Of a stretch of 47,546 bases of DNA, positions 7,637 through 15,159 are shown piece by piece. The notes under the pieces are model-generated. The model made no database searches, was not told the DNA's origin, and saw nothing but the letters and a program-made list of their open reading frames with translations. The DNA lies in assembly GCA_964486935.1 (NCBI GenBank), contig CAZAPG010000057.1, forward strand, positions 1 to 47,546, given 5' to 3'. A program made the position numbers and the translations under genes. The first letter of the stretch is position 1, and the number at the start of each line of letters is the position of its first letter. Source of the stretch: CAZAPG01 sp964486935 (GTDB taxonomy: Bacteria > Chloroflexota > Anaerolineae > 4572-78 > J111).

Positions 7637-8815
7637 GTGACCAAAACAATCGGCATTGGCATCATCGGTATGGGCTGGATGGGCGAGACCCACAGCCGGG
7701 CTTACCGGCAGGTACAGGAACGGTTCTATGATATTGATTTTGCGCCCCGCCTGGTAATATGCAGCGACAATGTGGAAAAGCGGGCCAAAAATGCCCAATA
7801 TCGCCTTGGCTTTGAACATTACGCCACCGACTGGCGCAAGGTTATTGAGCACCCGGATGTTGAGGTGGTCAATGTGGCCACCCCCAACAGCCTCCACCTG
7901 GAAATTGTGCAGGCGGCCGCCGCAGCCGGCAAGCACGTTCTGTGCGAAAAGCCGGTGGGACGCTTTCCCCAGGAAACAGCCCGGTGCGAGCAGGCCGCCC
8001 GCCAGGCCGGCGTGCTGACCTTTGTCGGCTACAACTATCGCTGGGCGCCGATGGTGCAATATGCCAAAAAATTAATCGAAGAAGGTCGATTGGGGCAGTT
8101 GACTTACTACCGCAGCCGCTTTTTTGCCGATTACGCCAGCAACCCCTACGGCGTTCTCTCCTGGCGTTTTTTGAAGGAAGAAGGGCTGGGCATTTTGGGC
8201 GATTTAGGCTCGCACGCCATTGATTTGGCTCACCTGATTGCCGGACCTATCGGCAAAGTGGTCGCCGTGCAGGAAACATTCATCCCCCGGCGGCCGCTGT
8301 CAAGGCCGGGCGAAGGGACTCATTTTAGCGTGGGCGGCCCGGATGACCCCATGGGCGATGTTACCAATGAGGATTACGCGGGGGCGCTGGTCACGTTTGA
8401 AAACGGTGTCCAGGGAACCATCGAGATGTGCCGCTCGATGAACGGCCCCAAATGTGAATACACCTTTGAGCTTTACGGCGACAAGGGCGCGCTCAAGTGG
8501 AATTTTGAAGAGATGAACACCCTCCATGTCCAGTTTCGCAACCAGGCGCAGGCCGCCGAAGATGGTTTTACCCGAATTTTGAGCGGCCCGGCTCACCCCT
8601 TTCACCAATACTTTAACCCCGGCCCCGGCATTGGCCTGGGGTACGATGACCTCAAAACCATCGAAGCCTACAACTTTTTGAAATCAGTTGCCGCAGGCCA
8701 GCAGGGACAGCCCGGCTTTGCCGAGGCGCTGGCCGTAGCCAATGTGCAAACCGCAATTCAACGCTCCTGGGAATCGGAGCGCTGGGAGCGGGTAGAGTCA
8801 ATTAAACTGGATTAA
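7637..8815 (+). CDS. Gfo/Idh/MocA family oxidoreductase (second inositol dehydrogenase-like enzyme)
   Basis: A 392-aa NAD(P)-dependent dehydrogenase. The Rossmann motif IGMGWMGETH begins at residue 10, EKP lies near 104-106, and the catalytic D/H region is GDLGSHAIDLAHL near 195-207. It is about 55 residues longer than IolG and only distantly similar to it. In inositol loci, second enzymes of this fold often interconvert scyllo-inositol or other isomers with inosose, which is the likely role here. The GTG at 7637 follows TAGGAG. It sits between the pentapeptide-repeat gene and an MBL-fold gene. The precise substrate cannot be read from the sequence. Confidence 0.85.
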   Translation: MTKTIGIGIIGMGWMGETHSRAYRQVQERFYDIDFAPRLVICSDNVEKRAKNAQYRLGFEHYATDWRKVIEHPDVEVVNVATPNSLHLEIVQAAAAAGKHVLCEKPVGRFPQETARCEQAARQAGVLTFVGYNYRWAPMVQYAKKLIEEGRLGQLTYYRSRFFADYASNPYGVLSWRFLKEEGLGILGDLGSHAIDLAHLIAGPIGKVVAVQETFIPRRPLSRPGEGTHFSVGGPDDPMGDVTNEDYAGALVTFENGVQGTIEMCRSMNGPKCEYTFELYGDKGALKWNFEEMNTLHVQFRNQAQAAEDGFTRILSGPAHPFHQYFNPGPGIGLGYDDLKTIEAYNFLKSVAAGQQGQPGFAEALAVANVQTAIQRSWESERWERVESIKLD

Positions 8816-8896
8816 AAGAAAGGGGCTTGCAGATTAGTAATTTGTAGTTGGTTATTGGGCAAAGCCCTCAATTGCCAATTACCAATTACCAACCCT

Positions 8897-9574
8897 ATGA
8901 AAATAAAATGGTTTGCCCATGCTTCGTTTTTAATAGAAGGTGGCGGGTTGCGCATCATCACCGACCCTTATCATCCCGATGAATTAGGGTTTCCGCCCAT
9001 CACCGAAACCGCCGATATCGTCATTCGCAGTTCGGCGGATGATTTGGGCCATTGCCATGCCGAGATGATTCCCGGCAATCCGGCAGTTGTCACCGCCACA
9101 GAAATTATAGAGCAGGGGATAACTGTCAAAGGATTACAAATCACTGCGATTCCGGTGCGAGAAAGCCTGATTCATAAAGACTCGCCGCTGGATAACGGGA
9201 TGTATCGTTTCAACCTGGAAGGCATAGAAATTGGCCATCTGGGCGATGTTGGCAACCCGCTAACGGATGAGCAACTGGCCGGGCTGGCCGGCGTTGATAT
9301 TTTGTTTGTGCTGGCCGGCGGCCCGCCCACCCTTGATATTGATGATTTGTGCCGGGCCATCGAGATATTAAAACCGCGCGTGGCTATTCCAATGCACTAT
9401 CACCTGCCCGGCACTAAAGTAAAAATGCTGCCGGTAACAGAATTGGCCGGCCGTTTTCCCAACAGTGCGGTTAAGTGGGCAGACGGAGCCGAAGTTGAAT
9501 TTAGCCCCCAAACCTTACCCAAAGCAACCCGGCTTCTTGTGCTAAAATCGAGCCTGGTTCAGCAAAAGGATTGA
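8897..9574 (+). CDS. Metallo-beta-lactamase-fold protein, UlaG/UPF0173-like, with degenerate metal motif
   Basis: A 225-aa protein with the beta-lactamase-like fold: start WFAHASFLI, then ITDPY (about 22-26) and a late PMHYH (near 169-173). The usual HxHxDH metal motif is not intact; the matching region reads SSADDLGHCHAEM, so the metal site is altered or absent. The ATG at 8897 is chosen because the upstream in-frame codons lie in an AATTACC-type intergenic repeat. It could be a lactonase or phosphodiesterase of inositol metabolism, or a regulatory homologue. The next gene begins 4 nt after its stop. Confidence 0.75.
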   Translation: MKIKWFAHASFLIEGGGLRIITDPYHPDELGFPPITETADIVIRSSADDLGHCHAEMIPGNPAVVTATEIIEQGITVKGLQITAIPVRESLIHKDSPLDNGMYRFNLEGIEIGHLGDVGNPLTDEQLAGLAGVDILFVLAGGPPTLDIDDLCRAIEILKPRVAIPMHYHLPGTKVKMLPVTELAGRFPNSAVKWADGAEVEFSPQTLPKATRLLVLKSSLVQQKD

Positions 9575-9578
9575 AGAT

Positions 9579-10382
9579 ATGGCAGTTGAAACAAGCCAAC
9601 AGCTTTTAGCTGATAAAGTGATTATTGTAACCGGCGGTACCCAGGGCCTGGGCGAGGGCATTGCCCGCCACTTTGCCCAACTGGGCGCAGCCGGGCTGGT
9701 CATCTGCGGCAGAAATAGCCGGCAGGGGCAGGCTGTCGCCCAAAAATTGCAAGATTTTGGCGCTGAGGCCCTGTACGTGCAGGCCGATTTGTCTGCGCCG
9801 GAGGAGTGCCGCCAGGTAGTGCAGGGCTGCGCCCAAAAATTTGGCCGGGTCGATGGGCTGGTCAACGCCGCCGGCGTCACCACTCGCGGCACGCTTGAAG
9901 ATACCAGCGTTGAGTTGTGGGATTATATTTTTGCCGTCAACACCCGCGCCCCCTTTATTTTGATGCAGGAAACGGTTCGCCTGATGAAACAAACCGGGCG
10001 CGGCGGCAGCATCGTCAACATTCTCAGCATGTCAAGCTATGGCGGCCAGCCGTTTATTACGGCTTACTGCGCCTCTAAAGGCGCGCTGGCCACGCTGACC
10101 AAAAACAGCGCCAATGCCCTGCGCTTTGACCGCATCCGCGTCAACGCTATCAACATGGGCTGGACCGCTACCGACGCCGAGCATCAGGTGCAACTGGCTA
10201 TGGGCAAGCCCGAAAACTGGCTGGAGGAGGCCGAAACGCAACAGCCTTTTGGCCGGCTGCTGCGCCCGTTGGATATTGCCAAACTGGCCGCCTATCTCAT
10301 CAGCGATGATGCCCAGATGATGACCGGTTCTATTATTGACTTTGACCAGAACGTGATGGGCGGTTACGATGACGCGCCGTAG
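9579..10382 (+). CDS. SDR family NAD(P)-dependent oxidoreductase
   Basis: A 267-aa classical short-chain dehydrogenase. The cofactor motif TGGTQGLG lies at about 18-25, the NAAG motif near 94-97, the catalytic Ser in ILSMSSYGG near 148-156, and the YCASK catalytic Tyr/Lys near 165-169. The ATG is 4 nt after the preceding stop. Its position among iol genes suggests oxidation or reduction of an inositol isomer or keto-intermediate. The C terminus (about 205-267) is polar and includes the usual TGSIIDFD strand. Substrate unknown. Confidence 0.88.
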   Translation: MAVETSQQLLADKVIIVTGGTQGLGEGIARHFAQLGAAGLVICGRNSRQGQAVAQKLQDFGAEALYVQADLSAPEECRQVVQGCAQKFGRVDGLVNAAGVTTRGTLEDTSVELWDYIFAVNTRAPFILMQETVRLMKQTGRGGSIVNILSMSSYGGQPFITAYCASKGALATLTKNSANALRFDRIRVNAINMGWTATDAEHQVQLAMGKPENWLEEAETQQPFGRLLRPLDIAKLAAYLISDDAQMMTGSIIDFDQNVMGGYDDAP

Positions 10383-10394
10383 AGCGTAGAACGT

Positions 10395-10449
10395 GGGACG
10401 TGGAACGTCGGCAAAAAGCATGTCCTGCGCGCCACGTTCCACGAGTCCC
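10395..10449. repeat. ACGTGGAACGT-type inverted repeat downstream of the SDR gene
   Basis: CGTGGAACGT (10399-10408) pairs with ACGTTCCACG (10434-10443), and GGGAC/GTCCC extends the outside with a bulge. The same word recurs as a hairpin after iolD at 15088-15120. Confidence 0.7.
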
Positions 10450-10512
10450 GAACCAAAAGTAAACTGACGGCAAGAGAAGTTTGATTGCAGAAGGATAGAA
10501 AGGCACGATATA

Positions 10513-11397
10513 ATGCAATACACCCCGGAAAATATTTTGGTAAAACCCGCTCAAAACCCCGCCGACCTGGATTTAATTCTCTCTGTTACCCCCCAACAGG
10601 CCGGCTGGGATTACATCTCTTTTCAGGCGCGACGCCTGGCCGCCGGCAAAAAGTGGAATTTTAGCAGCGGCGAAAACGAGCTGGCGCTTGTGGTGTTGAA
10701 TGGCTGCTTCACCATTCAATCTGGGCGGGGCAGTTGGGCCGGCCTGGATCGGGTCAGCGTTTTTTCCGGCGGACCTTACGCCGTCTATTTGCCTCGCCGC
10801 ACCGATTTTACGGTGCTGTGCGAGCGCAGCGGTGAGTTTGCCGTTACCTGGGCGCCCACCGACCAGGAGCACGAAGCCTATTTAATTCAGCCGGAAGATG
10901 TCGCCATATCAATTCGCGGCGGCGATAACGTGAGCCGCCAGATAAACGATTTGCTGCCGCCCGGCTCGCCGGTACACCGGCTGGTGCTGGTTGAGGTGTA
11001 CACGCCCAGCGGCAACTGGAGCAGTTATCCCCCCCACAAGCACGATATTCACCTTGAAGACGAGAATGGCAATTTGATTGAGGCCGATTTGGAAGAGGTC
11101 TACTTTTACAAAATTGACCCACCCGAAGGTTACGCCTACCAGCGCGTCTACACCGATGAGAACTCGCCGTTGCACCGGACCGGCCAACCTATTGACGCCC
11201 TGGTGCGGGCCGACAACAACTGCGCCGTGCTGGTTCCCGAAGGGTACCATCCGGTGGTCAGCGCCCCCGGCTACACCACCTACTACCTCAATGTGCTGGC
11301 CGGCAGCGCCCAAAGCCTGGCCAATCAGGATGACCCGCGTTACAGTTGGGTGAAAGAGCGTTATCAGGGGGTGGATGAGCGGTTGCCGTTGTACTGA
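10513..11397 (+). CDS. iolB: 5-deoxy-glucuronate isomerase
   Basis: A 294-aa bicupin-fold enzyme that converts 5-deoxy-D-glucuronate to 2-deoxy-5-keto-D-gluconate. The metal-binding stretch SSYPPHKHD lies near 170-178, followed by LEEVYFYKIDPPEGYAYQRV around 193-212, a typical IolB block. Length is normal for the family (about 270-300 aa). The ATG at 10513 follows purine-rich AGAAAGG. A 204-nt gap with a run of palindromes separates it from iolC. Confidence 0.94.
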   Translation: MQYTPENILVKPAQNPADLDLILSVTPQQAGWDYISFQARRLAAGKKWNFSSGENELALVVLNGCFTIQSGRGSWAGLDRVSVFSGGPYAVYLPRRTDFTVLCERSGEFAVTWAPTDQEHEAYLIQPEDVAISIRGGDNVSRQINDLLPPGSPVHRLVLVEVYTPSGNWSSYPPHKHDIHLEDENGNLIEADLEEVYFYKIDPPEGYAYQRVYTDENSPLHRTGQPIDALVRADNNCAVLVPEGYHPVVSAPGYTTYYLNVLAGSAQSLANQDDPRYSWVKERYQGVDERLPLY

Positions 11398-11427
11398 CGT
11401 GTTTCGTATTGCGTATTTTGTAGAGGT

Positions 11428-11554
11428 TATTAGCCTGGGGCTGAAGCCGTCAGGCTAATATAGGTGGAAGCCGATTGAAATCGGCTTACAAAGCTTGTTT
11501 AAGCCTGCTTCAGCGGGCTTTCACCTGTTGTAGCCGGGCGTTTTAACGCTCGGC
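11428..11554. repeat. Run of four consecutive short palindromes between iolB and iolC
   Basis: Four hairpins follow each other: TATTAGCCTG/CAGGCTAATA (11428-11437/11451-11460), AAGCCGAT/ATCGGCTT (11468-11475/11480-11487), AAGCCTGC/GCGGGCTT (11501-11508/11513-11520, one wobble) and GCCGGGCG/CGCTCGGC (11533-11540/11547-11554, one wobble). They share AGCC/GGCT cores and resemble REP-like elements. They are not a CRISPR: the units differ and there are no spacers of fixed length. Confidence 0.75.
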
Positions 11555-11601
11555 GGACTGGCTTGAAAGTATGCCTGCGTTCTACCCCTTGGAGGTTCTC
11601 A

Positions 11602-12633
11602 ATGATTAAAACTTATCTCTACGACTCCCTCCACATGGGCCGCTCTTCCATTGACCTGTACGCTAACGATGTGGGCGCGCCCTTTGTGGATATCAAAAGC
11701 TTTGCCGCCTACGTCGGCGGCTCGCCAACCAACATCAGCGTGGGGGCGCGCCGGCTGGGGCTGAAAACGGCCCTGCTAACCGGCCTGGGCGTTGACCCCG
11801 TAGGCGATTTTATTTTGCATTTTCTGAATAACGAAGGCGTTGAAACTCAATTCAGCCCGCGCAAGCCCGGCCACCGCACCAGCGCCGTGGCCCTGGGCAT
11901 CGAGCCGCCCGATAAATTTCCGCTGGTCTATTACCGCGACAACTGCGCCGATATCGAACTGACCATCGACGACGTGCTGGCCGCGCCCGTGGCCCAGAGC
12001 CGCGTTTTTCAATTTGCCGGCACCAACCTGAGCAAAGACCCCAGCCGCAGCGCCACCATGTTTGCCGCCGAACTGGCCCAACAAAGCGGCACAGAAGTAG
12101 TGCTGGATATCGACTTTCGGCCCGACCAGTGGCACGACCCCCGCGCTTTTGGCGTGGCCGTTCGGGCTGTGCTGCCCAACGTCGATATCGTCATCGGCAC
12201 CGAGGATGAAATCAACGCCGCCATGCTCACCGACCCCGCCCAATTGAGCCTGACCCACTCCCAGGTGTCTGATACCAAAGTAAAAGGCGATGTTGACGCG
12301 GCCATCAGCGCCCTGCTGAAGCTTGGCCCCAAAGCCTTGCTGCAAAAACGCGGCGGAGAGGGCGTGCGGGTCCACCTGAAAAAGGGTGACGGCCCGGTTG
12401 AGCAAATTGACGCGCCCGGCTTTCCGGTAGAGGTTTACAATATTTTGGGCGCGGGCGATGCGTTTGGGGCCGGTTTTTTGTATGGGCATGTGAAGGGCTG
12501 GGGTTGGTACAAATCGGCCCGGCTGGGCAACGCCTGCGGCGCAATTGTTGTTACCAAACACGGCTGCGCCAACTTTATGCCCACCCTGCCAGAAGTTGAA
12601 AAATTTGTTGAATCATACGGAGGGCTGGACTAA
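11602..12633 (+). CDS. iolC: 5-dehydro-2-deoxygluconokinase
   Basis: A 343-aa PfkB-family kinase that phosphorylates 2-deoxy-5-keto-D-gluconate at O6. The N-terminal family motif is YVGGSPTNISVGARRLGL (about 37-54). The ATP/anion-hole motif is NILGAGDAFGAGF (about 284-296) with the catalytic Asp in GAGDAF. The ATG at 11602 is chosen because it follows GGAGG (11591-11595); the upstream in-frame codons lie in the repeat region. There is no C-terminal DUF2090 aldolase domain as found in fused proteobacterial IolC, which agrees with a separate aldolase gene at the end of the locus. Confidence 0.94.
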   Translation: MIKTYLYDSLHMGRSSIDLYANDVGAPFVDIKSFAAYVGGSPTNISVGARRLGLKTALLTGLGVDPVGDFILHFLNNEGVETQFSPRKPGHRTSAVALGIEPPDKFPLVYYRDNCADIELTIDDVLAAPVAQSRVFQFAGTNLSKDPSRSATMFAAELAQQSGTEVVLDIDFRPDQWHDPRAFGVAVRAVLPNVDIVIGTEDEINAAMLTDPAQLSLTHSQVSDTKVKGDVDAAISALLKLGPKALLQKRGGEGVRVHLKKGDGPVEQIDAPGFPVEVYNILGAGDAFGAGFLYGHVKGWGWYKSARLGNACGAIVVTKHGCANFMPTLPEVEKFVESYGGLD

Positions 12634-12635
12634 CT

Positions 12636-12869
12636 TTGGACGACAAAAACAAACTAACCATTTTCACAACCCCGCCTTCATTAAGGGGCGTTCCTCGCTG
12701 GGTGGTTTACCTGGCGGCGCTGTTGGGCTTTATTTACATGCTCAACCCCACCGCCGGCCTTATCGAGTTTATCCCCGATAACTTTCCCATTGTGGGCAAC
12801 CTGGATGAAGGCGTGGCGTTTTTGCTAATCTGGTATGGATTATTGGAATTTTTTGAAGGCGGGGAATGA
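12636..12869 (+). CDS. Small membrane protein, DUF1232-like
   Basis: A 77-aa protein with a hydrophobic segment (VVYLAALLGFIYML, about 23-36), a short segment IEFIPDNFPIVGNLDEG, and a second hydrophobic stretch (VAFLLIWYGLLEFF). The IPD-x-P-(I/V)-x-G-x-L-D pattern resembles DUF1232/YkvA proteins. The start is a TTG 2 nt after iolC, with GGAGGG (12619-12624) inside the iolC end; an internal ATG start is possible. The gene sits between iolC and iolD and its role there is unknown. Confidence 0.65.
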   Translation: MDDKNKLTIFTTPPSLRGVPRWVVYLAALLGFIYMLNPTAGLIEFIPDNFPIVGNLDEGVAFLLIWYGLLEFFEGGE

Positions 12870-12912
12870 GCGGCCCCGACGGGCATCGGGATGTCCCGCC
12901 TACAAATCGAAC

Positions 12913-13169
12913 AATGAAAATCAGGAACACAGAGAACGCAAAGATGACACAGAGCGACACAAAGTTTTTTAATATTTCGTAACTACTCAGCCATCATGTC
13001 ATTTCGACGAGCGCAGCGACGAGAAATCTCCCGGCGAACAGTCTGTAACAACGATGTGTGGAGATTTCTCGCTCCCGCTGGTCGCTCGAAATGACATGCC
13101 TGAGAAGATACAATATTTCTCTGTGTGGCTTTGTGAGGTCTCCGTGTAACTCTACCAACTTTATTTTCA
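12913..13169. repeat. Interspersed 'cacagag' repeat, copy A (interrupted)
   Basis: The left part 12913-12978 matches 29180-29245 with three mismatches in 66 bases. The right part 13120-13169 matches 29246-29296 with a few changes. The unit itself is weakly palindromic. In this copy a 133-bp element sits in the middle. Confidence 0.9.
12979..13111. mobile_element. 133-bp MITE-like element with long terminal inverted repeats and 8-bp target duplication
   Basis: The arms 12979-13032 and 13060-13111 are imperfect inverted repeats reaching the very ends (GTAACTACTCAG versus GTATCTTCTCAG, read inwards). The inner arms carry TGTCATTTCGA and GAGAAATCTCC. The element is flanked by AATATTTC at 12971-12978 and again at 13112-13119. 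The uninterrupted copy at 29180-29296 has AATATTTC once (29238-29245), which shows the empty site. There is no coding capacity, so a transposase would have to act in trans. Confidence 0.88.
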
Positions 13170-13182
13170 GAGGAGGGTAACT

Positions 13183-15063
13183 ATGGCAAACAAAACCCAA
13201 AAACTCACAATGGCTCAGGCCATCGTCCAGTTTCTAAAAAATCAAATAGTAGCCAGAGATGGGGTTGAGCAACCCTTTTTTGCCGGCTGTTTTGGCATTT
13301 TTGGACACGGCAACGTGGCCGGCATGGGCCAGGCGTTGCAACAATACCCCGATTTTCGCTATTACCAGACCCGCAACGAGCAGGCCATGGTCCACACCGC
13401 CGTTGCCTACGCCAAAATGAAAAACCGGCTGCAAACGCTGGTCTGCATCACCTCTATTGGGCCGGGCGCAACCAATATGATTACCGGCGCGGCGGTGGCA
13501 ACCGTCAACCGGCTGCCGGTGCTGCTTTTGCCCGGCGATATTTTTGCCCGCCGCAACGTGGCCCCGGTGTTGCAGCAGCTAGAGTGGGAGCACAGCCAGG
13601 ATTTTTCCGTAAACGACTGCTTCAAACCGGTGAGCCGCTACTGGGACCGCATCAACCGCGCCGACCAGATTTTGACCGCCCTGCCCGAAGCCATGCGCGT
13701 GCTGACCAGCCCCGCCGATACCGGCGCCGTAACCCTGGCTCTGCCCCAAGATGCGCAAACCGAAGCCTATGATTACCCGGTTGACTTCTTCCGCCGGCGA
13801 GTCTGGCAGATTGCCCGCAACCGGGCCGACCGGGCCGCGCTGGCCCAGGCCGCCGAATGGATAAAGACCAGCCGGCGCCCGCTGATTATTGCCGGCGGCG
13901 GCGTTATTTACAGCGAAGCCACCGAAACCCTGCGTCAGTTTGTCGAACAAACCGGCATCCCCAGCAGCGAGACCATGGCCGGCAAAGGCAGCCTGCGCTA
14001 CGACCACCCGCTGAACATGGGCGCTATGGGCGTCACCGGTACCTCGGCAGCCAATATTCTGGCCAAAGAAGCCGACCTGATTATTGGCATCGGCACCCGC
14101 TACAGCGATTTTACCACCGCCAGCAAAACCGCCTTTCAAAACCCCAACGTCCGCTTTATCAACATCAATGTGGCCGGGTTTGACGCCTACAAACATTACG
14201 CCCTGCCGGTTGTGGGCGATGCCAGAGTAACCCTGGAAGAACTGGCAAAACTGCTGGGCGACTACCAGACCAGCCCCGACTATCAAACCGAGGCCAAAAA
14301 GCTGCACGACGAGTGGGAAGCCGAAGTGGACCGCATTTACAACATCCGCAACCGGCCGCTGGTTAGCCAGGGCGAACTCATCGGCGCGGTTAATGATAAA
14401 GGCGACCCCGAAGCGGTGATGGTTTGCGCCGCCGGCAGCCTGCCCGGCGACCTGCACAAGCTATGGCGGACGCGTCACCCCAAGCAATACCACCTGGAGT
14501 ACGGCTATAGCTGCATGGGCTACGAGATTGCCGGCGGCCTGGGGGTCAAAATGGCCGACCCCAACCGCGAAGTATATGTGCTGGTGGGCGATGGCAGCTA
14601 TCTGATGCTTTCGGCTGATATTACCACCTCGGTGCAGGAGGGGTACAAACTGACCATTGTGCTGATGGACAACGACGGCTTTAAGAGCATCGGCAGCCTG
14701 AGCCGGTCGCTGGGGCAGAGCGGTTTTGGCACTCGCTACGTTTACCCGGAAAACGGCCAGCTTCCCGACGACGAGGTTGAAGCCGTCCGCCCTCTGCCGG
14801 TTGACCTGGCGGCCAACGCCCGCAGCCTGGGCGCGCGCGTCATCGAGTGCCAAACCTACGACGATTTTACCGCCGCGCTCAAAGCCGCCAAAGATATTGA
14901 CAGAACGGTGGTTATTTATATTAAAAACGACCGCTACGTGGGCGTGCCCGGCTACGAAAGCTGGTGGGATGTGCCCGTGGCCGAAGTGAGCGAGCGCGAC
15001 AGCGTCCGCGCCGCCCGCGAGGAATGGGAAGAGAAGCGGGCTAAAGAAAGATATTTTCTCTAA
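13183..15063 (+). CDS. iolD: 3D-(3,5/4)-trihydroxycyclohexane-1,2-dione acylhydrolase
   Basis: A 626-aa thiamine-diphosphate enzyme that opens the inositol ring by hydrolysing the dione to 5-deoxy-glucuronate. The N-terminal PYR domain carries the catalytic Glu in TRNEQAMVH (E66). A central nucleotide-binding-like domain lies around 205-360. The PP domain carries GDG at 469-471 with the downstream asparagine MDNDG near 500. Length is normal for IolD. The ATG follows AGAGGAGGG. The hairpin at 15088-15120 follows the gene. Confidence 0.95.
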   Translation: MANKTQKLTMAQAIVQFLKNQIVARDGVEQPFFAGCFGIFGHGNVAGMGQALQQYPDFRYYQTRNEQAMVHTAVAYAKMKNRLQTLVCITSIGPGATNMITGAAVATVNRLPVLLLPGDIFARRNVAPVLQQLEWEHSQDFSVNDCFKPVSRYWDRINRADQILTALPEAMRVLTSPADTGAVTLALPQDAQTEAYDYPVDFFRRRVWQIARNRADRAALAQAAEWIKTSRRPLIIAGGGVIYSEATETLRQFVEQTGIPSSETMAGKGSLRYDHPLNMGAMGVTGTSAANILAKEADLIIGIGTRYSDFTTASKTAFQNPNVRFININVAGFDAYKHYALPVVGDARVTLEELAKLLGDYQTSPDYQTEAKKLHDEWEAEVDRIYNIRNRPLVSQGELIGAVNDKGDPEAVMVCAAGSLPGDLHKLWRTRHPKQYHLEYGYSCMGYEIAGGLGVKMADPNREVYVLVGDGSYLMLSADITTSVQEGYKLTIVLMDNDGFKSIGSLSRSLGQSGFGTRYVYPENGQLPDDEVEAVRPLPVDLAANARSLGARVIECQTYDDFTAALKAAKDIDRTVVIYIKNDRYVGVPGYESWWDVPVAEVSERDSVRAAREEWEEKRAKERYFL

Positions 15064-15087
15064 AATGGAGTGAGGGCGTCAGGTGGA

Positions 15088-15120
15088 ACGTGGAACGTAA
15101 CTAAATAACACGTTCCACGT
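15088..15120. repeat. ACGTGGAACGT inverted repeat after iolD
   Basis: ACGTGGAACGT (15088-15098) is followed by its exact reverse complement at 15110-15120, giving an 11-bp stem with an 11-nt loop. It belongs to the same word family as 10395-10449. There is no T tract, so it is not a typical terminator. Confidence 0.75.
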
Positions 15121-15159
15121 ACTGCGTACCGCGTAATAGCAATTTGGAGGCAAGTAACC

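Larger units (their letters stand above)
12870..13182. other. 313-bp gap before iolD: a repeat unit split by a MITE-like insertion
   Basis: No gene is seen. The gap is filled by one copy of a roughly 117-bp repeat (12913-13169 when the insertion is included), which is interrupted by a 133-bp element at 12979-13111. The iolD ribosome site AGAGGAGGG follows at 13169-13177. Confidence 0.8.

Noticed and set aside
11428..11554. CRISPR array
   Set aside because: The four palindromes differ, are not evenly spaced and have no unique spacers; no cas gene is near.
11776..12561. Long open frame on the - strand opposite iolC
   Set aside because: It mirrors the codon bias of iolC and has no ribosome site; the + strand PfkB motifs are clear.
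13579..14457. Long - strand open frame opposite iolD
   Set aside because: It is a shadow of the GC-rich iolD coding sequence; the + strand has all TPP-enzyme motifs.
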